This document shows, one piece after another, positions 26,317 to 34,846 of a DNA stretch of 64,000 nucleotides. Location of the stretch: contig NZ_JACEMU010000004.1 in assembly GCF_013868135.1 (NCBI RefSeq), positions 1,178,001-1,242,000 of the forward strand. Reading direction: 5' to 3'. The notes under the pieces were generated by a model. The model made no database searches and was not told where the DNA came from. It saw only the letters and a program-made list of their open reading frames with translations. The translations under genes and the position numbers were made by a program. The DNA is from Paracoccus sp. S1E-3 (GTDB taxonomy: Bacteria; Pseudomonadota; Alphaproteobacteria; Rhodobacterales; Rhodobacteraceae). The first letter of the stretch is position 1. The number at the start of each line of letters is the position of its first letter.

Positions 26317-27510
26317 TCAGGTTCTTCTCAGCCGCAGCCGTGGCAACGAGGCCGCCGCCGCCAGCCAGGCCAGCACCGCGCAAAGGGCAATGGCCGGCAC
26401 CATGGTCGCGGCGCTATTGTCCATGAACGGCCCGACCACGCTGATCATCACCCCGCCGGTCAACATCTGGAACGTGCCCCCGATGGACGAGGCCAGCCCC
26501 GCAATATCGGGATGCGGGTCCAGCGACATCACCATGGCCGTCGGCATCACCAGCCCCAGGAAGGCATTGCCGACGAACAGCCCCGCCATGACCACCGGCA
26601 GCCCGTCGAGGCCCGCCCAGACGATCGCGGTCAGCGCCAGCATGGTGCCGGCGAAGCCGGTGATGGCCAGCGAGATCACCCGCTCCATCCCGAAACGCTC
26701 GGCCAGGCGGGCGGCGAATTGCGAGGCGGTGAAGAAGCCGATGGCATTCACGGCGAAGGCGATCGAGAAGCCCGTCTCGCTGAGGCCATATTGCCGCGTA
26801 TAGACAAAGCTGGCCGATGCCAGGAAGACGAAGAAGCTGGCCATGCCGAAGCCGCCGATCATCGTCAGCCCCATGAAGCGCCGATCCCCCAGCAGGCGCC
26901 GGGCGGCCGCCAGCATCACGTCCAGCCGGACCGGCTGGCGCTGATCCACGGGCAGCGTTTCCGGCAGCACGAACAGGATCAACCCAAGGCTGATGAAGGC
27001 GGCGATGCCCAGAACGGCGAAGATTTCCCGCCAGCCCCCCCAGGCCATGACCAACGATCCGGTAAGCGGCGCCAACATGGGCGAGATGGCGATGACGATC
27101 ATGATTGCCGCCATCATCTTCGCTGCCTCCGGCCCGCTGGCCATGTCGCGGATCACCGCACGCGGCACCGCCATCAGCGTGGCAGCACCCAGACCCTGAA
27201 TGCCGCGCGCGGCGACCAGCCAGCCGATGTCGGGCGCCATTGCAGCACCGACCGTGCCGATCAGAAAGATCGCCACACCCAGCACCAGCGGCTTCTTGCG
27301 CCCGATCGCATCGGCCATGGGGCCATAGATCATCTGCGCGAAACCGAAGACGATGAAATAGGAGGTCAGTGTCCGCGCGGCGCCGGCCTCGGTGGTGTGA
27401 AGATCCGCCGCCACCTCGGGGAGGGCGGGCAGATACATGTCGATCGCGAACGGACCGACGGCGGAAAGAAGACCCAGGACGAGGGCCATGCGGAACAGCG
27501 GGTCACGCAT
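26317..27510 (-). CDS. Bcr/CflA-family drug efflux MFS transporter
   Basis: This 397-residue transporter has about 12 membrane helices. The start MRDPLFRMALVLGLLSAVG leads into the family signature AIDMYLPALPEVAADL (residues ~20-37). The MFS loop motif is MADAIGRKKPLVLG near 70-83. The DHA1 antiporter region AAMAPDIGWLVAARGIQG follows. It exports drugs or small metabolites with proton antiport. The in-frame extension upstream of 27510 has no membrane character and is ignored. Confidence 0.88.
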   Translation of the reverse strand: MRDPLFRMALVLGLLSAVGPFAIDMYLPALPEVAADLHTTEAGAARTLTSYFIVFGFAQMIYGPMADAIGRKKPLVLGVAIFLIGTVGAAMAPDIGWLVAARGIQGLGAATLMAVPRAVIRDMASGPEAAKMMAAIMIVIAISPMLAPLTGSLVMAWGGWREIFAVLGIAAFISLGLILFVLPETLPVDQRQPVRLDVMLAAARRLLGDRRFMGLTMIGGFGMASFFVFLASASFVYTRQYGLSETGFSIAFAVNAIGFFTASQFAARLAERFGMERVISLAITGFAGTMLALTAIVWAGLDGLPVVMAGLFVGNAFLGLVMPTAMVMSLDPHPDIAGLASSIGGTFQMLTGGVMISVVGPFMDNSAATMVPAIALCAVLAWLAAAASLPRLRLRRT

Positions 27511-27793
27511 CGTGATCACCTGAATATGCGGATATGGAAAAGGACGGCGCGGAATCGCGCGTTTGATGAAGCCACCGCCGCCAGAAGGCGCTTCTGGCAT
27601 CTGCGGCATTCTGACGCAACCCCTGCCATGCGGGATCACGACAGGCGTGCCATTTGAGTGACAGGCCCGAACGGGGTGTCTGCCCCGTTGCGCGTCCACC
27701 GGGTCCACTGGCCTCGGCTGGTACCCCCGAGGATATTCAAGCCAGAATGAAAGAGCGTTGCCGTGGCTTTTGCGGGTTGGTATCGGGCGGGGC

Positions 27794-28366
27794 ATGGCCA
27801 AGCTGTATTTCCACTATTCGACCATGAATGCCGGCAAAAGCACGCTGCTTTTGCAGGCCAGTTATAACTATCGCGAGCGCGGGATGCAGACCCTCCTGCT
27901 GATCGCCTCGCTGGATGATCGGGCAGGGCATGGGCTGATCGGATCGCGGATCGGCATCGCCGCCCCGGCCACGGCATTCGATTCGCAGGCGGATCTGTTT
28001 GCGTTGATCGCGGATGACGGGCGCGATCTGGCCTGCGTATTCGTGGATGAGGCGCAGTTTCTCACGCCTGATCAGGTTTGGCAGCTGGCACGCGTGGCCG
28101 ACGATCTGGGCATACCGGTCATGGCCTACGGGTTGCGGGTCGATTTCCGGGGCGAGCTGTTCCCCGGATCGGCGGCACTTCTGGCGCTTGCCGACGATCT
28201 GCGCGAGGTGCGCACGATCTGCCATTGCGGTCGCAAGGCCACGATGGTGATCCGTCGCGCGCCCGATGGCAGCGTCGTCACCGATGGCGATCAGGTGCAG
28301 GTCGGCGGGAACGAGACCTATCTGTCGCTCTGTCGCCGTCATTGGCGCGAGGCCGTCGGCGCCTAG
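27794..28366 (+). CDS. tdk: thymidine kinase (type II)
   Basis: This 190-residue protein begins MAKLYFHYSTMNAGKSTLLLQ, which contains the P-loop. It has the Walker B-like VFVDEAQFLTPDQV, the lasso/zinc region (RTICHCGRKATMVIR) and a substrate-binding VGGNETYLSLCRRHW. It phosphorylates thymidine in nucleoside salvage. Only part of the usual four-Cys zinc site is visible (CHC...C). The GC-rich GGGCGGGG just upstream serves as a weak ribosome site. It is divergent from the MFS gene. Confidence 0.93.
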   Translation: MAKLYFHYSTMNAGKSTLLLQASYNYRERGMQTLLLIASLDDRAGHGLIGSRIGIAAPATAFDSQADLFALIADDGRDLACVFVDEAQFLTPDQVWQLARVADDLGIPVMAYGLRVDFRGELFPGSAALLALADDLREVRTICHCGRKATMVIRRAPDGSVVTDGDQVQVGGNETYLSLCRRHWREAVGA

Positions 28367-28431
28367 GCCGGAAATTCTTGCCGCATTGGCCCTTCCCTGT
28401 CACTCTGATCAGCAGGGGGGACGCGGGATAG

Positions 28432-28743
28432 AATGAAGGGCAGAAGACCCGTCACCGGCGACTGGACCCGGCGGAGATCGGCGCCATCGTGCACCTTTAT
28501 CGCGGCGAAGTCTATCGCTCGACCATCTGGCGGACACGGCTCGACACCACCACCAACTGGTCAGTGGTTACGCTGGGGGCGGCGCTGTCGATCACCTATT
28601 CCTCGCCGCAGGCCTCGCCCCTGCCGCTGGTGCTGGGTATGGGCGCGGTCTAGTGCCTCAGCTGGGGGGCGATCTCGATCCTCAGCGCGCGGGCGGATTC
28701 GCGCCGGGCGAAGCTGCGGCGCGACCCTCTGGGCATGGGCTGA
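28432..28743 (+). pseudogene. DUF2270 family remnant
   Basis: In the frame that is open from 28432 the translation contains LDPAEIGAIVHLYRGEVYRS and then TTTNWSVVTLGAALSI. This is the conserved N-terminal core of DUF2270 membrane proteins. The frame ends at a TAG (28651-28653) after the first membrane segment, well short of the usual ~230 residues. Reading on past the TAG gives about 29 more codons to a TGA at 28743. The nearest ATG (28433) is in another frame. So the gene has lost its start, most of its body, or both. It lies 65 nt after tdk. Confidence 0.7.
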
Positions 28744-28747
28744 GGCG

Positions 28748-29206
28748 TCAGCGGAACATGCCGGGACGGGTCGCGATATGATGGTCCAGCCACACCCGCA
28801 TCGCGGCCAGCATATAGCTCCAGCCCATCACGTTTCCGTAAGCGGATTGCAGGCCCTCGGGCGTAGGCTGCCAGCCTGTCTCGGTCACCTCGACGCGGGT
28901 ACGTCCGGGGGTGAATTCGTCGAAGGTGAAAGTGACACGGTTCGTGCCTTCCCCGGCATGGTCGGGCCAGTCGAAGACGAGCCGGCGGCCGGGGGCGGCT
29001 TCGATCACAGATACGTCGAAAGCCCCAGAAAAATCGGCAAATTCCCAGGTAACGGTGGCGCCCGCCTGCATCCGGCCGCGGGCGCCGCCCATGGTGAAAT
29101 GCTGCGACAGCTGGTCGGGATCGGCCACGGCCTCGAACACGATCGGGGCCGGGTGGTCGAAGATGCAGAAGACGGTGAAGTCCATGTCGGCGGCGGTGAT
29201 GGTCAT
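28748..29206 (-). CDS. SRPBCC/AHSA1 (START-like) domain protein
   Basis: This 152-residue protein has the activator-of-Hsp90-homology/SRPBCC fold. It shows FDHPAPIVFEAVADPDQLSQ near 17-36, the ligand-cavity strand RRLVFDWPDHAGEGTNRVTFTF and a C-terminal amphipathic helix (SYMLAAMRVWLDHH). Proteins of this family bind hydrophobic ligands or act as small enzymes; the ligand is unknown. AAGGAG precedes the ATG at good spacing. It overlaps no neighbour and is divergent from the carboxypeptidase. Confidence 0.85.
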   Translation of the reverse strand: MTITAADMDFTVFCIFDHPAPIVFEAVADPDQLSQHFTMGGARGRMQAGATVTWEFADFSGAFDVSVIEAAPGRRLVFDWPDHAGEGTNRVTFTFDEFTPGRTRVEVTETGWQPTPEGLQSAYGNVMGWSYMLAAMRVWLDHHIATRPGMFR

Positions 29207-29322
29207 GGCGTCTCTCCTTTGCGGGACAAGCCTAGCGCGAATGGCATCGTTGCGACAGCCGGCGTCATGCGGTATTCCTTCGGCAAAATCCGGCCACCCG
29301 GCCCAAGAACAGGCATCCCCTC

Positions 29323-30465
29323 ATGCGCGCAGTCCTGACCGCCCTCCTGCTTTCCGCCCTGCCCCTTCAGGCGCTCGCCTTCGACACCACGGCCCGCTCG
29401 GCCTGGGTCTATGACGTGGGCACCGGCACCGTGCTGCTGGCCAAGAACGCCGACCAGCCCTTGCCGCCCGCCTCTATGTCGAAGCTGATGACCATCTACA
29501 TGCTGTTCGAGGCCGTGCGCGATGGGCGCCTGCAGATGGACACGCGCCTGCCGGTGTCGACCAAGGCGCGCCAGATGAAGGGCTCGACCATGTTCCTTAA
29601 CGAGCGGGACCGCCCCACCGTCGAGGAACTCATCAAGGGCATCATCGTGCTTTCGGGCAATGACGCCTGCGTGGTGGTCGCCGAAGGGTTGGCCGGGACC
29701 GAGGAAGCCTTCGCCCGCCAGATGAACGACCGCGCGAAATCGCTGGGGATGATGCAGTCCCATTTCGCCAATGCCTCGGGTTGGCCCGACCCGACCCATG
29801 TCATGTCGGCGCATGATCTGGGCATTCTGGCCGAGCATCTGGTCAAGGACTTCCCCGAGCTTTACAAATATTTCGCCGTCACCGAATTCCCCTTCGACAA
29901 CCGCGCGCCCGCCAATCGCCACAATCGCAACCCGCTGCTGAAACTGGGAATCGGGGCGGACGGCCTCAAGACCGGCCACACGCAGGAGGCCGGTTACGGG
30001 CTGGTCGGCTCGGCCGTGCAGGGGGATCGGCGGGTGATCTTCGTCATCACCGGCCTGGACAGCGAAAAGGCCCGTGCCGAGGAATCCGAACGCATCGCCG
30101 CCTGGGCCTTTCGTGACTTCACCATGAAGGAAGTGGTGCCACAGGGCGAGACAGTAGCCTCGGTTCCGGTCTGGCTGGGGTCGAAATCGCAGGTGGCGCT
30201 GACCACCCAGAACGGGCTGAACGTGCTGATGCCCATTGGCGCGGAATCGGGCGTCACCGCCGAGGCCGTCTTCACCGGCCCGATCGAGGCCCCCGTGGCC
30301 AAGGGCGCGCGGGTCGGCACCCTGCAGATCCAGATCCCCGGCGTCGGCCCCGCCAATGTGCCGCTGGTCGCGGCCGAGGACGTGGCCTCGGCGGGTTTTG
30401 TCGGCCGGCTGAAGGGCGCGGCGATGCGACTGGGCGGCGAGGCCTGGACCGCCGCGCGGAACTGA
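29323..30465 (+). CDS. dacA: D-alanyl-D-alanine carboxypeptidase (PBP5/6 class)
   Basis: This 380-residue periplasmic enzyme has a signal peptide (MRAVLTALLLSALPLQALA). It has the three penicillin-binding motifs: SMSK (nucleophile Ser near residue 51), SGND (near 111) and KTG (LKTGHT near 216). A C-terminal PBP5_C beta domain (~265-350) and a final amphipathic helix (FVGRLKGAAMRLGGEAW) would hold it on the membrane face. It trims the fifth D-Ala from peptidoglycan peptides. It lies 7 nt ahead of tmk, so it heads or joins the tmk-holB-tatD run. Confidence 0.93.
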   Translation: MRAVLTALLLSALPLQALAFDTTARSAWVYDVGTGTVLLAKNADQPLPPASMSKLMTIYMLFEAVRDGRLQMDTRLPVSTKARQMKGSTMFLNERDRPTVEELIKGIIVLSGNDACVVVAEGLAGTEEAFARQMNDRAKSLGMMQSHFANASGWPDPTHVMSAHDLGILAEHLVKDFPELYKYFAVTEFPFDNRAPANRHNRNPLLKLGIGADGLKTGHTQEAGYGLVGSAVQGDRRVIFVITGLDSEKARAEESERIAAWAFRDFTMKEVVPQGETVASVPVWLGSKSQVALTTQNGLNVLMPIGAESGVTAEAVFTGPIEAPVAKGARVGTLQIQIPGVGPANVPLVAAEDVASAGFVGRLKGAAMRLGGEAWTAARN

Positions 30466-30472
30466 CGGGCGC

Positions 30473-31210
30473 ATGTTCATCAGCTTCGAGGGGATCGACG
30501 GCAGCGGAAAATCCACCCAGGCGCGGCTTCTGGCCGAGACGCTGCGCGCCGAGGGCCGCGATGTCGTGCTGACCCGCGAGCCGGGCGGCTCGGACGGGGC
30601 CGAGGCGATCCGGCGCCTGCTGGTCGAGGGGGGCACCGACCGCTGGTCGGCGGAAACCGAGATCCTGCTGTTCAATGCCGCCCGCCGCGACCATCTGGAA
30701 CGCACCATCCGGCCCGCGCTGGAGGCCGGCAAAACCGTCATCACCGACCGCTTCGCCGATTCCACCCGCGTCTATCAGGGCGCCACGCGCGGTGATCTGA
30801 GCGAAACGGTCGAGGCGCTGCACAAGCTGATGATCGGAATCGAGCCTGACCGGACTTTTGTGATCGACATTCCCCTGAAAACGGCGGGCAAGCGCCTTCT
30901 TGAACGGGCTGCCGCGTCGTTCGCCGCCGCTGCCGCCTCTGCTGCTGCGGCGGCTGCGGTCTCCAGGACGCCCGAAGAGGCCGCGTCGTTCACGGTCATG
31001 GCGGCTGAGCAAGTAGCTGAATCGCAGCGTTACGCGGAACTCGCCAAGGTAGAGCTTGAAGACCGGTTCGAATCGATGGGCGCGCAGTTTCAGCGGAAGC
31101 TGCAGGATGGCTTCAAGGCCCTCGCCGCCGCACATCCGTCCCGCATCCGCATCATCGACGGCAGCGGCGCGCCCAAAGATGTGGCCGCCCGCGTCAGGGC
31201 CGCGCTGTGA
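30473..31210 (+). CDS. tmk: thymidylate kinase with an Ala-rich insertion
   Basis: This 245-residue kinase has the P-loop FEGIDGSGKST, the DR(F/Y) motif TDRFADSTRVYQG near 91-109 and a C-terminal EDRFE near 196. Typical bacterial Tmk is ~205-215 residues. The extra length is an insertion at about residues 146-193. It is made of an Ala run and a helical stretch, and begins twice with AASF (147-150 and 170-173, an exact 12-bp nucleotide repeat 69 bp apart). It sits at the LID region that closes over ATP. It phosphorylates dTMP to dTDP. Its stop overlaps the holB start by 4 nt. Confidence 0.92.
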   Translation: MFISFEGIDGSGKSTQARLLAETLRAEGRDVVLTREPGGSDGAEAIRRLLVEGGTDRWSAETEILLFNAARRDHLERTIRPALEAGKTVITDRFADSTRVYQGATRGDLSETVEALHKLMIGIEPDRTFVIDIPLKTAGKRLLERAAASFAAAAASAAAAAAVSRTPEEAASFTVMAAEQVAESQRYAELAKVELEDRFESMGAQFQRKLQDGFKALAAAHPSRIRIIDGSGAPKDVAARVRAAL

Positions 31211-32298
31211 CCGACGAGACCCCCGAATCCGATCGCGTCCCCGGCGCGTCCCACCCGCGTCATGCGGGAGCGGTGATCGGTCATGACGCGGCGGCGGAAG
31301 ACTTTTTAAGCGCGGCCCAAGCGCAGCGGCTGCACCATGCCTGGCTGATCACCGGGCCGCGCGGTGTGGGCAAGGCGACGCTGGCCTGGCAGATCGCGCG
31401 CTGGCTTCTGGCCGAGGGTCGCGATGACAGCCTGACTGTCCCGAGCGACGACCCGGTGGCACGCCGCGTCGCCGCCATGTCCGAGCCGCGCCTGCATCTG
31501 GTCCGGCGCGGGTTCGATGAAAAGACCGGCCGGCTGAAGGCGGAAATCGGCGTCGATGACATCCGGTCCCTGCTGTCCTTCTTCCACATGAGCGCCGCCG
31601 AGGGCGGGCGCCGGGTTGCCATCGTCGATGCCGCCGATGACATGAATGGGGCGGCGGCCAACGCCCTGCTGAAGATGCTGGAGGAACCGCCCAAGGGCGG
31701 CGTCATCCTGCTGATCGCGCATCAGCCCGCCCGCCTGCTGCCCACCATCCGGTCCCGCTGCCGCGAGCTGCGGCTGTCGCCCCTGTCACCCGACGATATG
31801 GCCCGCGTGCTGACACCGCTCGGCGTCGATGCCGGGGCCGATGCGCTGGCGGCGCTGTCGGGCGGTTCCGTGGGCGAGGCCCTGCGTCTGGACGGGCAGG
31901 ACGGGCTGAAGGTCTATGCGCAGATCGTCGATCTGTTCGCCACCCTACCCCGTTTCGATCGTCTGAAAGCTCGCGATCTGGCGGAGGCCGCGGCGGGCCG
32001 GGCGACGGCGGACGGTGATCCCTTCGATCTGCGCATCACGCTGCTCGACCGTTTCCTGACCCGACTGGCCCGCGCGGGTCTGATGGGGGCACCGATCCCC
32101 GAAGCCGCGCCGGGCGAGGCGGCACTGATGGCGCGGCTGTGCCCTGACGACGATGCGGCACGGATCTGGGCCACGGCGCAGGCGGAACTGTCGGCGCGGG
32201 CGCGCAGCGGGCGGGCGGTCAACCTTGACCCTGCGGCGCTGGTGATGGATATGCTGATCCAACTGGCCGGGCTGGCCCCGGCACATGCGAAAGCCTGA
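31207..32298 (+). CDS. holB: DNA polymerase III subunit delta'
   Basis: This 363-residue clamp-loader subunit starts at GTG 31207 inside the tmk stop (GTGA). Motifs are the degenerate P-loop TGPRGVGKATLAWQ (near 48-61), the sensor/switch region AIVDAADDMNGAAANALLKMLEEPP and the arginine-finger SRC motif (TIRSRCRELRL near 180). It belongs to the clamp loader that places the beta clamp on DNA. The usual zinc-binding cysteines are not visible, as in many alphaproteobacterial forms. Its place in tmk-holB-tatD is widely conserved. Confidence 0.92.
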   Translation: MTDETPESDRVPGASHPRHAGAVIGHDAAAEDFLSAAQAQRLHHAWLITGPRGVGKATLAWQIARWLLAEGRDDSLTVPSDDPVARRVAAMSEPRLHLVRRGFDEKTGRLKAEIGVDDIRSLLSFFHMSAAEGGRRVAIVDAADDMNGAAANALLKMLEEPPKGGVILLIAHQPARLLPTIRSRCRELRLSPLSPDDMARVLTPLGVDAGADALAALSGGSVGEALRLDGQDGLKVYAQIVDLFATLPRFDRLKARDLAEAAAGRATADGDPFDLRITLLDRFLTRLARAGLMGAPIPEAAPGEAALMARLCPDDDAARIWATAQAELSARARSGRAVNLDPAALVMDMLIQLAGLAPAHAKA

Positions 32299-32301
32299 GC
32301 C

Positions 32302-33108
32302 ATGCCCCTGCCCGAAGCCGGTTCGGCCACCCCCGTGGTGGACAGCCATTGCCATCTCGACTTTCCCGATTTCGACGGCGAACGCGACGCCCTGATCGAA
32401 CGCGCCCGCGCGGCGGGCGTGACCCGCATGGTCACCATCTGCACCCGCCTGCGCAGCGAGCCCGCCGTCCGCGCCATCGCCGAGACGCATCCGGGCGTCT
32501 TCTACGCCGCCGGCACTCACCCGATGAGCGTGGCCGAAGAACCCATGGCCACGGTCGAGGAACTGGTCGCCCTTACCGCGCATCCGAAATTCGTCGGCAT
32601 CGGCGAAACCGGCCTCGATTACCACTACACCGCTGAAAGCGCCGCCGCCCAGCAGGACAGCCTGCGCATCCATATCGAGGCCGCGCGCCAGACCCGGCTG
32701 CCGCTGATCATCCATGCCCGCGACGCCGATGAGGACATGGCCCGCATCCTGACCGAGGAACACCGCGCCGGCGCTTATTCCTGCGTCATGCATTGCTTCA
32801 GTTCCGGCGCGGCGCTGGCGCAGGCGGCGCTGGATCTGGGGTTTTATCTGTCCATGTCCGGGATCGCCGCCTTCCCGCGTTCGACCGAGCTGCGCGACAT
32901 TTTCAAGGCGGCGCCGCTGGACCGCATCCTGATCGAGACGGACGCCCCCTATCTCGCCCCGCCGCCCCATCGCGGCCGGCGCAATGAACCTGCCTTCGTC
33001 ACCCGCACGGCGTCCGTCGGGGCAGAGCTTTACGGCCTCGATTACAAGGATTTCGCCGCCCGGACCTCGGCCAATTTCGACCGACTGTTCTGGAAGGCCA
33101 GGGCATGA
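32302..33108 (+). CDS. tatD: TatD-family metal-dependent deoxyribonuclease
   Basis: This 268-residue TIM-barrel amidohydrolase-fold nuclease has the metal ligands DSHCHLDF near 15, GIGETGLDYHY (Glu) near 98, PLIIHARDAD, VMHCFSSG and the C-terminal ILIETDAPYLAPPPHRGRRN. It acts as a 3'-5' nuclease in DNA repair or decay. It starts 3 nt after holB and overlaps the next gene by 4 nt (ATGA). Confidence 0.93.
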   Translation: MPLPEAGSATPVVDSHCHLDFPDFDGERDALIERARAAGVTRMVTICTRLRSEPAVRAIAETHPGVFYAAGTHPMSVAEEPMATVEELVALTAHPKFVGIGETGLDYHYTAESAAAQQDSLRIHIEAARQTRLPLIIHARDADEDMARILTEEHRAGAYSCVMHCFSSGAALAQAALDLGFYLSMSGIAAFPRSTELRDIFKAAPLDRILIETDAPYLAPPPHRGRRNEPAFVTRTASVGAELYGLDYKDFAARTSANFDRLFWKARA

Positions 33109-33908
33109 TCCGCGTCACCATCCTCGGTTCCGGCTCGTCCGGGGGGGTGCCGAGGATCGGCGGCAATTGGGGCGCCTGCGATCCTGCCGATCCCAAAAAC
33201 CGCCGCCGCCGCTGCGCGATCCTGATCGACCGGATCGGCCCGGATGGCATGACCCGCGTGCTGGTCGATACCGGCCCCGATCTGGTTCCGCAAATGCTGG
33301 ATGCGGGTGTGTCGACCGTCGACGCGGTGGTCTGGACGCATTCCCATGCCGATCATGTCCACGGCATCGACGACCTGCGCCAGATGGCCTATAACGCCCA
33401 TGCCCGCGTGCAGGGCTATGCCGACGCGGCCACGGGCGCCTCGCTGCGCGACCGCTTCGGCTATGTGTTCGAGACCGCGCCGGGATCGAACTATCCCCCG
33501 ATCTGCGACCTGCATCTGCTGGACGGACCCGTCACCATCGAGGGTGCAGGTGGCCCGATCGAAATCATCCCCTTCACCGTCCCCCATGGCGAGATCGACG
33601 CGCTCGGCCTGAAGATCCCGACCTCGGGCGGCGGCATCGTCTATCTTCCCGATGTGCAGACCATCCCCGAAGACGCCTGGCCCATCATCGGCACCCCCGA
33701 GATCTTCATCTGTGATGCTCTCCGCCACGCCCCTCATCCCAGCCATGCCCATCTGGCGCTGACGCTGGAATGGCTGGCGCGCTCGGGCACGCCGCGCGGG
33801 GTGCTGACGAATATGCATATCGATCTCGACCACGCCAAGACGGATGCGGAAACGCCCGGCAACGTGACGCCCGCCTATGACGGCATGGTTCTGGAGATCG
33901 CCGATTGA
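33105..33908 (+). CDS. MBL-fold metallo-hydrolase (PhnP-like)
   Basis: This 267-residue metallo-beta-lactamase-fold hydrolase has the family start ILGSGSSGGVPRIGGNWGACD, the metal motif THSHADHVHGIDDLR (near 79-93), and later VPHGEIDALGLKI and NMHIDLDHAKTD for the remaining ligands. The closest named relatives are PhnP cyclic-phosphate phosphodiesterases. No phosphonate genes are nearby, so the substrate is open. The tatD-MBL pair is common in Rhodobacteraceae (established knowledge). It overlaps both neighbours. Confidence 0.9.
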   Translation: MIRVTILGSGSSGGVPRIGGNWGACDPADPKNRRRRCAILIDRIGPDGMTRVLVDTGPDLVPQMLDAGVSTVDAVVWTHSHADHVHGIDDLRQMAYNAHARVQGYADAATGASLRDRFGYVFETAPGSNYPPICDLHLLDGPVTIEGAGGPIEIIPFTVPHGEIDALGLKIPTSGGGIVYLPDVQTIPEDAWPIIGTPEIFICDALRHAPHPSHAHLALTLEWLARSGTPRGVLTNMHIDLDHAKTDAETPGNVTPAYDGMVLEIAD

Positions 33909-34846
33909 GCGCCCTTTTCGATGTCGTCCTGCCGGTGTTTCTGGTCATCGGCTTTGGCTATATCGTCGCCTGGCGCGGTCTGTTTTCGGAATCCGCCGTC
34001 GATGGCGTCATGCGTTTCGCGCAGAATTTCGCCGTTCCGGTGCTGCTGTTCCAGTCCATCGCGAAGCTAGACCTCTCGGCCGAATTCAACATTCCCATGT
34101 TGATCGCCTTCTATGCCGGGGCCTTCGCGGCCTTCGGCCTGGGCGTCTTCGGCGCCCGCCGTCTGGGTCGCACCCCTGAGGAAGCGGTGGCCATCGGCTT
34201 TGTCTGCCTGTTTTCCAACTCGCTGCTGCTGGGCGTCCCGATCACCGAGCGCGCTTATGGCCCCGATGCGCTGGCGGGGAACTGGGCGATCATCTCGATC
34301 CACTCGCCGCTGCTGTATACGTTCGGGATCACGGTGATGGAGTTCACGCGCGCGCGCGGCCAGAACCTGTCGGTGGGCCGGGTGGCCAGCCGGGCACTGA
34401 CCGGTGTGCTGCGCACGCCGCTGGTGATCGGGATCATGTCCGGTCTGGCCATGAACCTCGCCCTGCAGGCCGGACTGGTGCTGCCGGGCGGGTTCTGGGA
34501 TGCAGTCAGGATGATGGCAAGCTCGGCCCTGCCGGCGGCCTTGTTCGCGCTTGGCGGTATCCTCTATCGCTACAAGCCCGAGGGGGACAGCCGCGCCATT
34601 CTGCTGTGCTGCTTCGCCGCGCTGATCCTGCACCCGCTGGTGACATACGGCCTTGGGCGGCTCTTTGCGCTCGAGGTGGCGGCCACGCGGTCCTCGGTGC
34701 TGACGGCGGCGATGGCACCGGGGGTGAACGCCTATCTGTTCGCCTCGATCTACGGGGTGGCGAAGCGGGTCGCGGCCTCGACCGTGCTGGTGGCGACGGC
34801 GCTGTCGATCCTGACCATCTCGATGTGGCTGGCGATCCTGCCCTAG
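33905..34846 (+). CDS. AEC-family auxin-efflux-like transporter
   Basis: This 313-residue membrane protein has about 10 helices in two halves. It begins SALFDVVLPVFLVIGFGYIV and has the conserved FAVPVLLFQSIAK and the second-half MASSALPAALFALGG. The start is a TTG that overlaps the upstream stop (TTGA, 33905-33908), so expression depends on coupling. Members export organic acids or related anions. The stop codon shares CTAG with the stop of the convergent ABC permease gene (34843-34846). Confidence 0.85.
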   Translation: MSALFDVVLPVFLVIGFGYIVAWRGLFSESAVDGVMRFAQNFAVPVLLFQSIAKLDLSAEFNIPMLIAFYAGAFAAFGLGVFGARRLGRTPEEAVAIGFVCLFSNSLLLGVPITERAYGPDALAGNWAIISIHSPLLYTFGITVMEFTRARGQNLSVGRVASRALTGVLRTPLVIGIMSGLAMNLALQAGLVLPGGFWDAVRMMASSALPAALFALGGILYRYKPEGDSRAILLCCFAALILHPLVTYGLGRLFALEVAATRSSVLTAAMAPGVNAYLFASIYGVAKRVAASTVLVATALSILTISMWLAILP

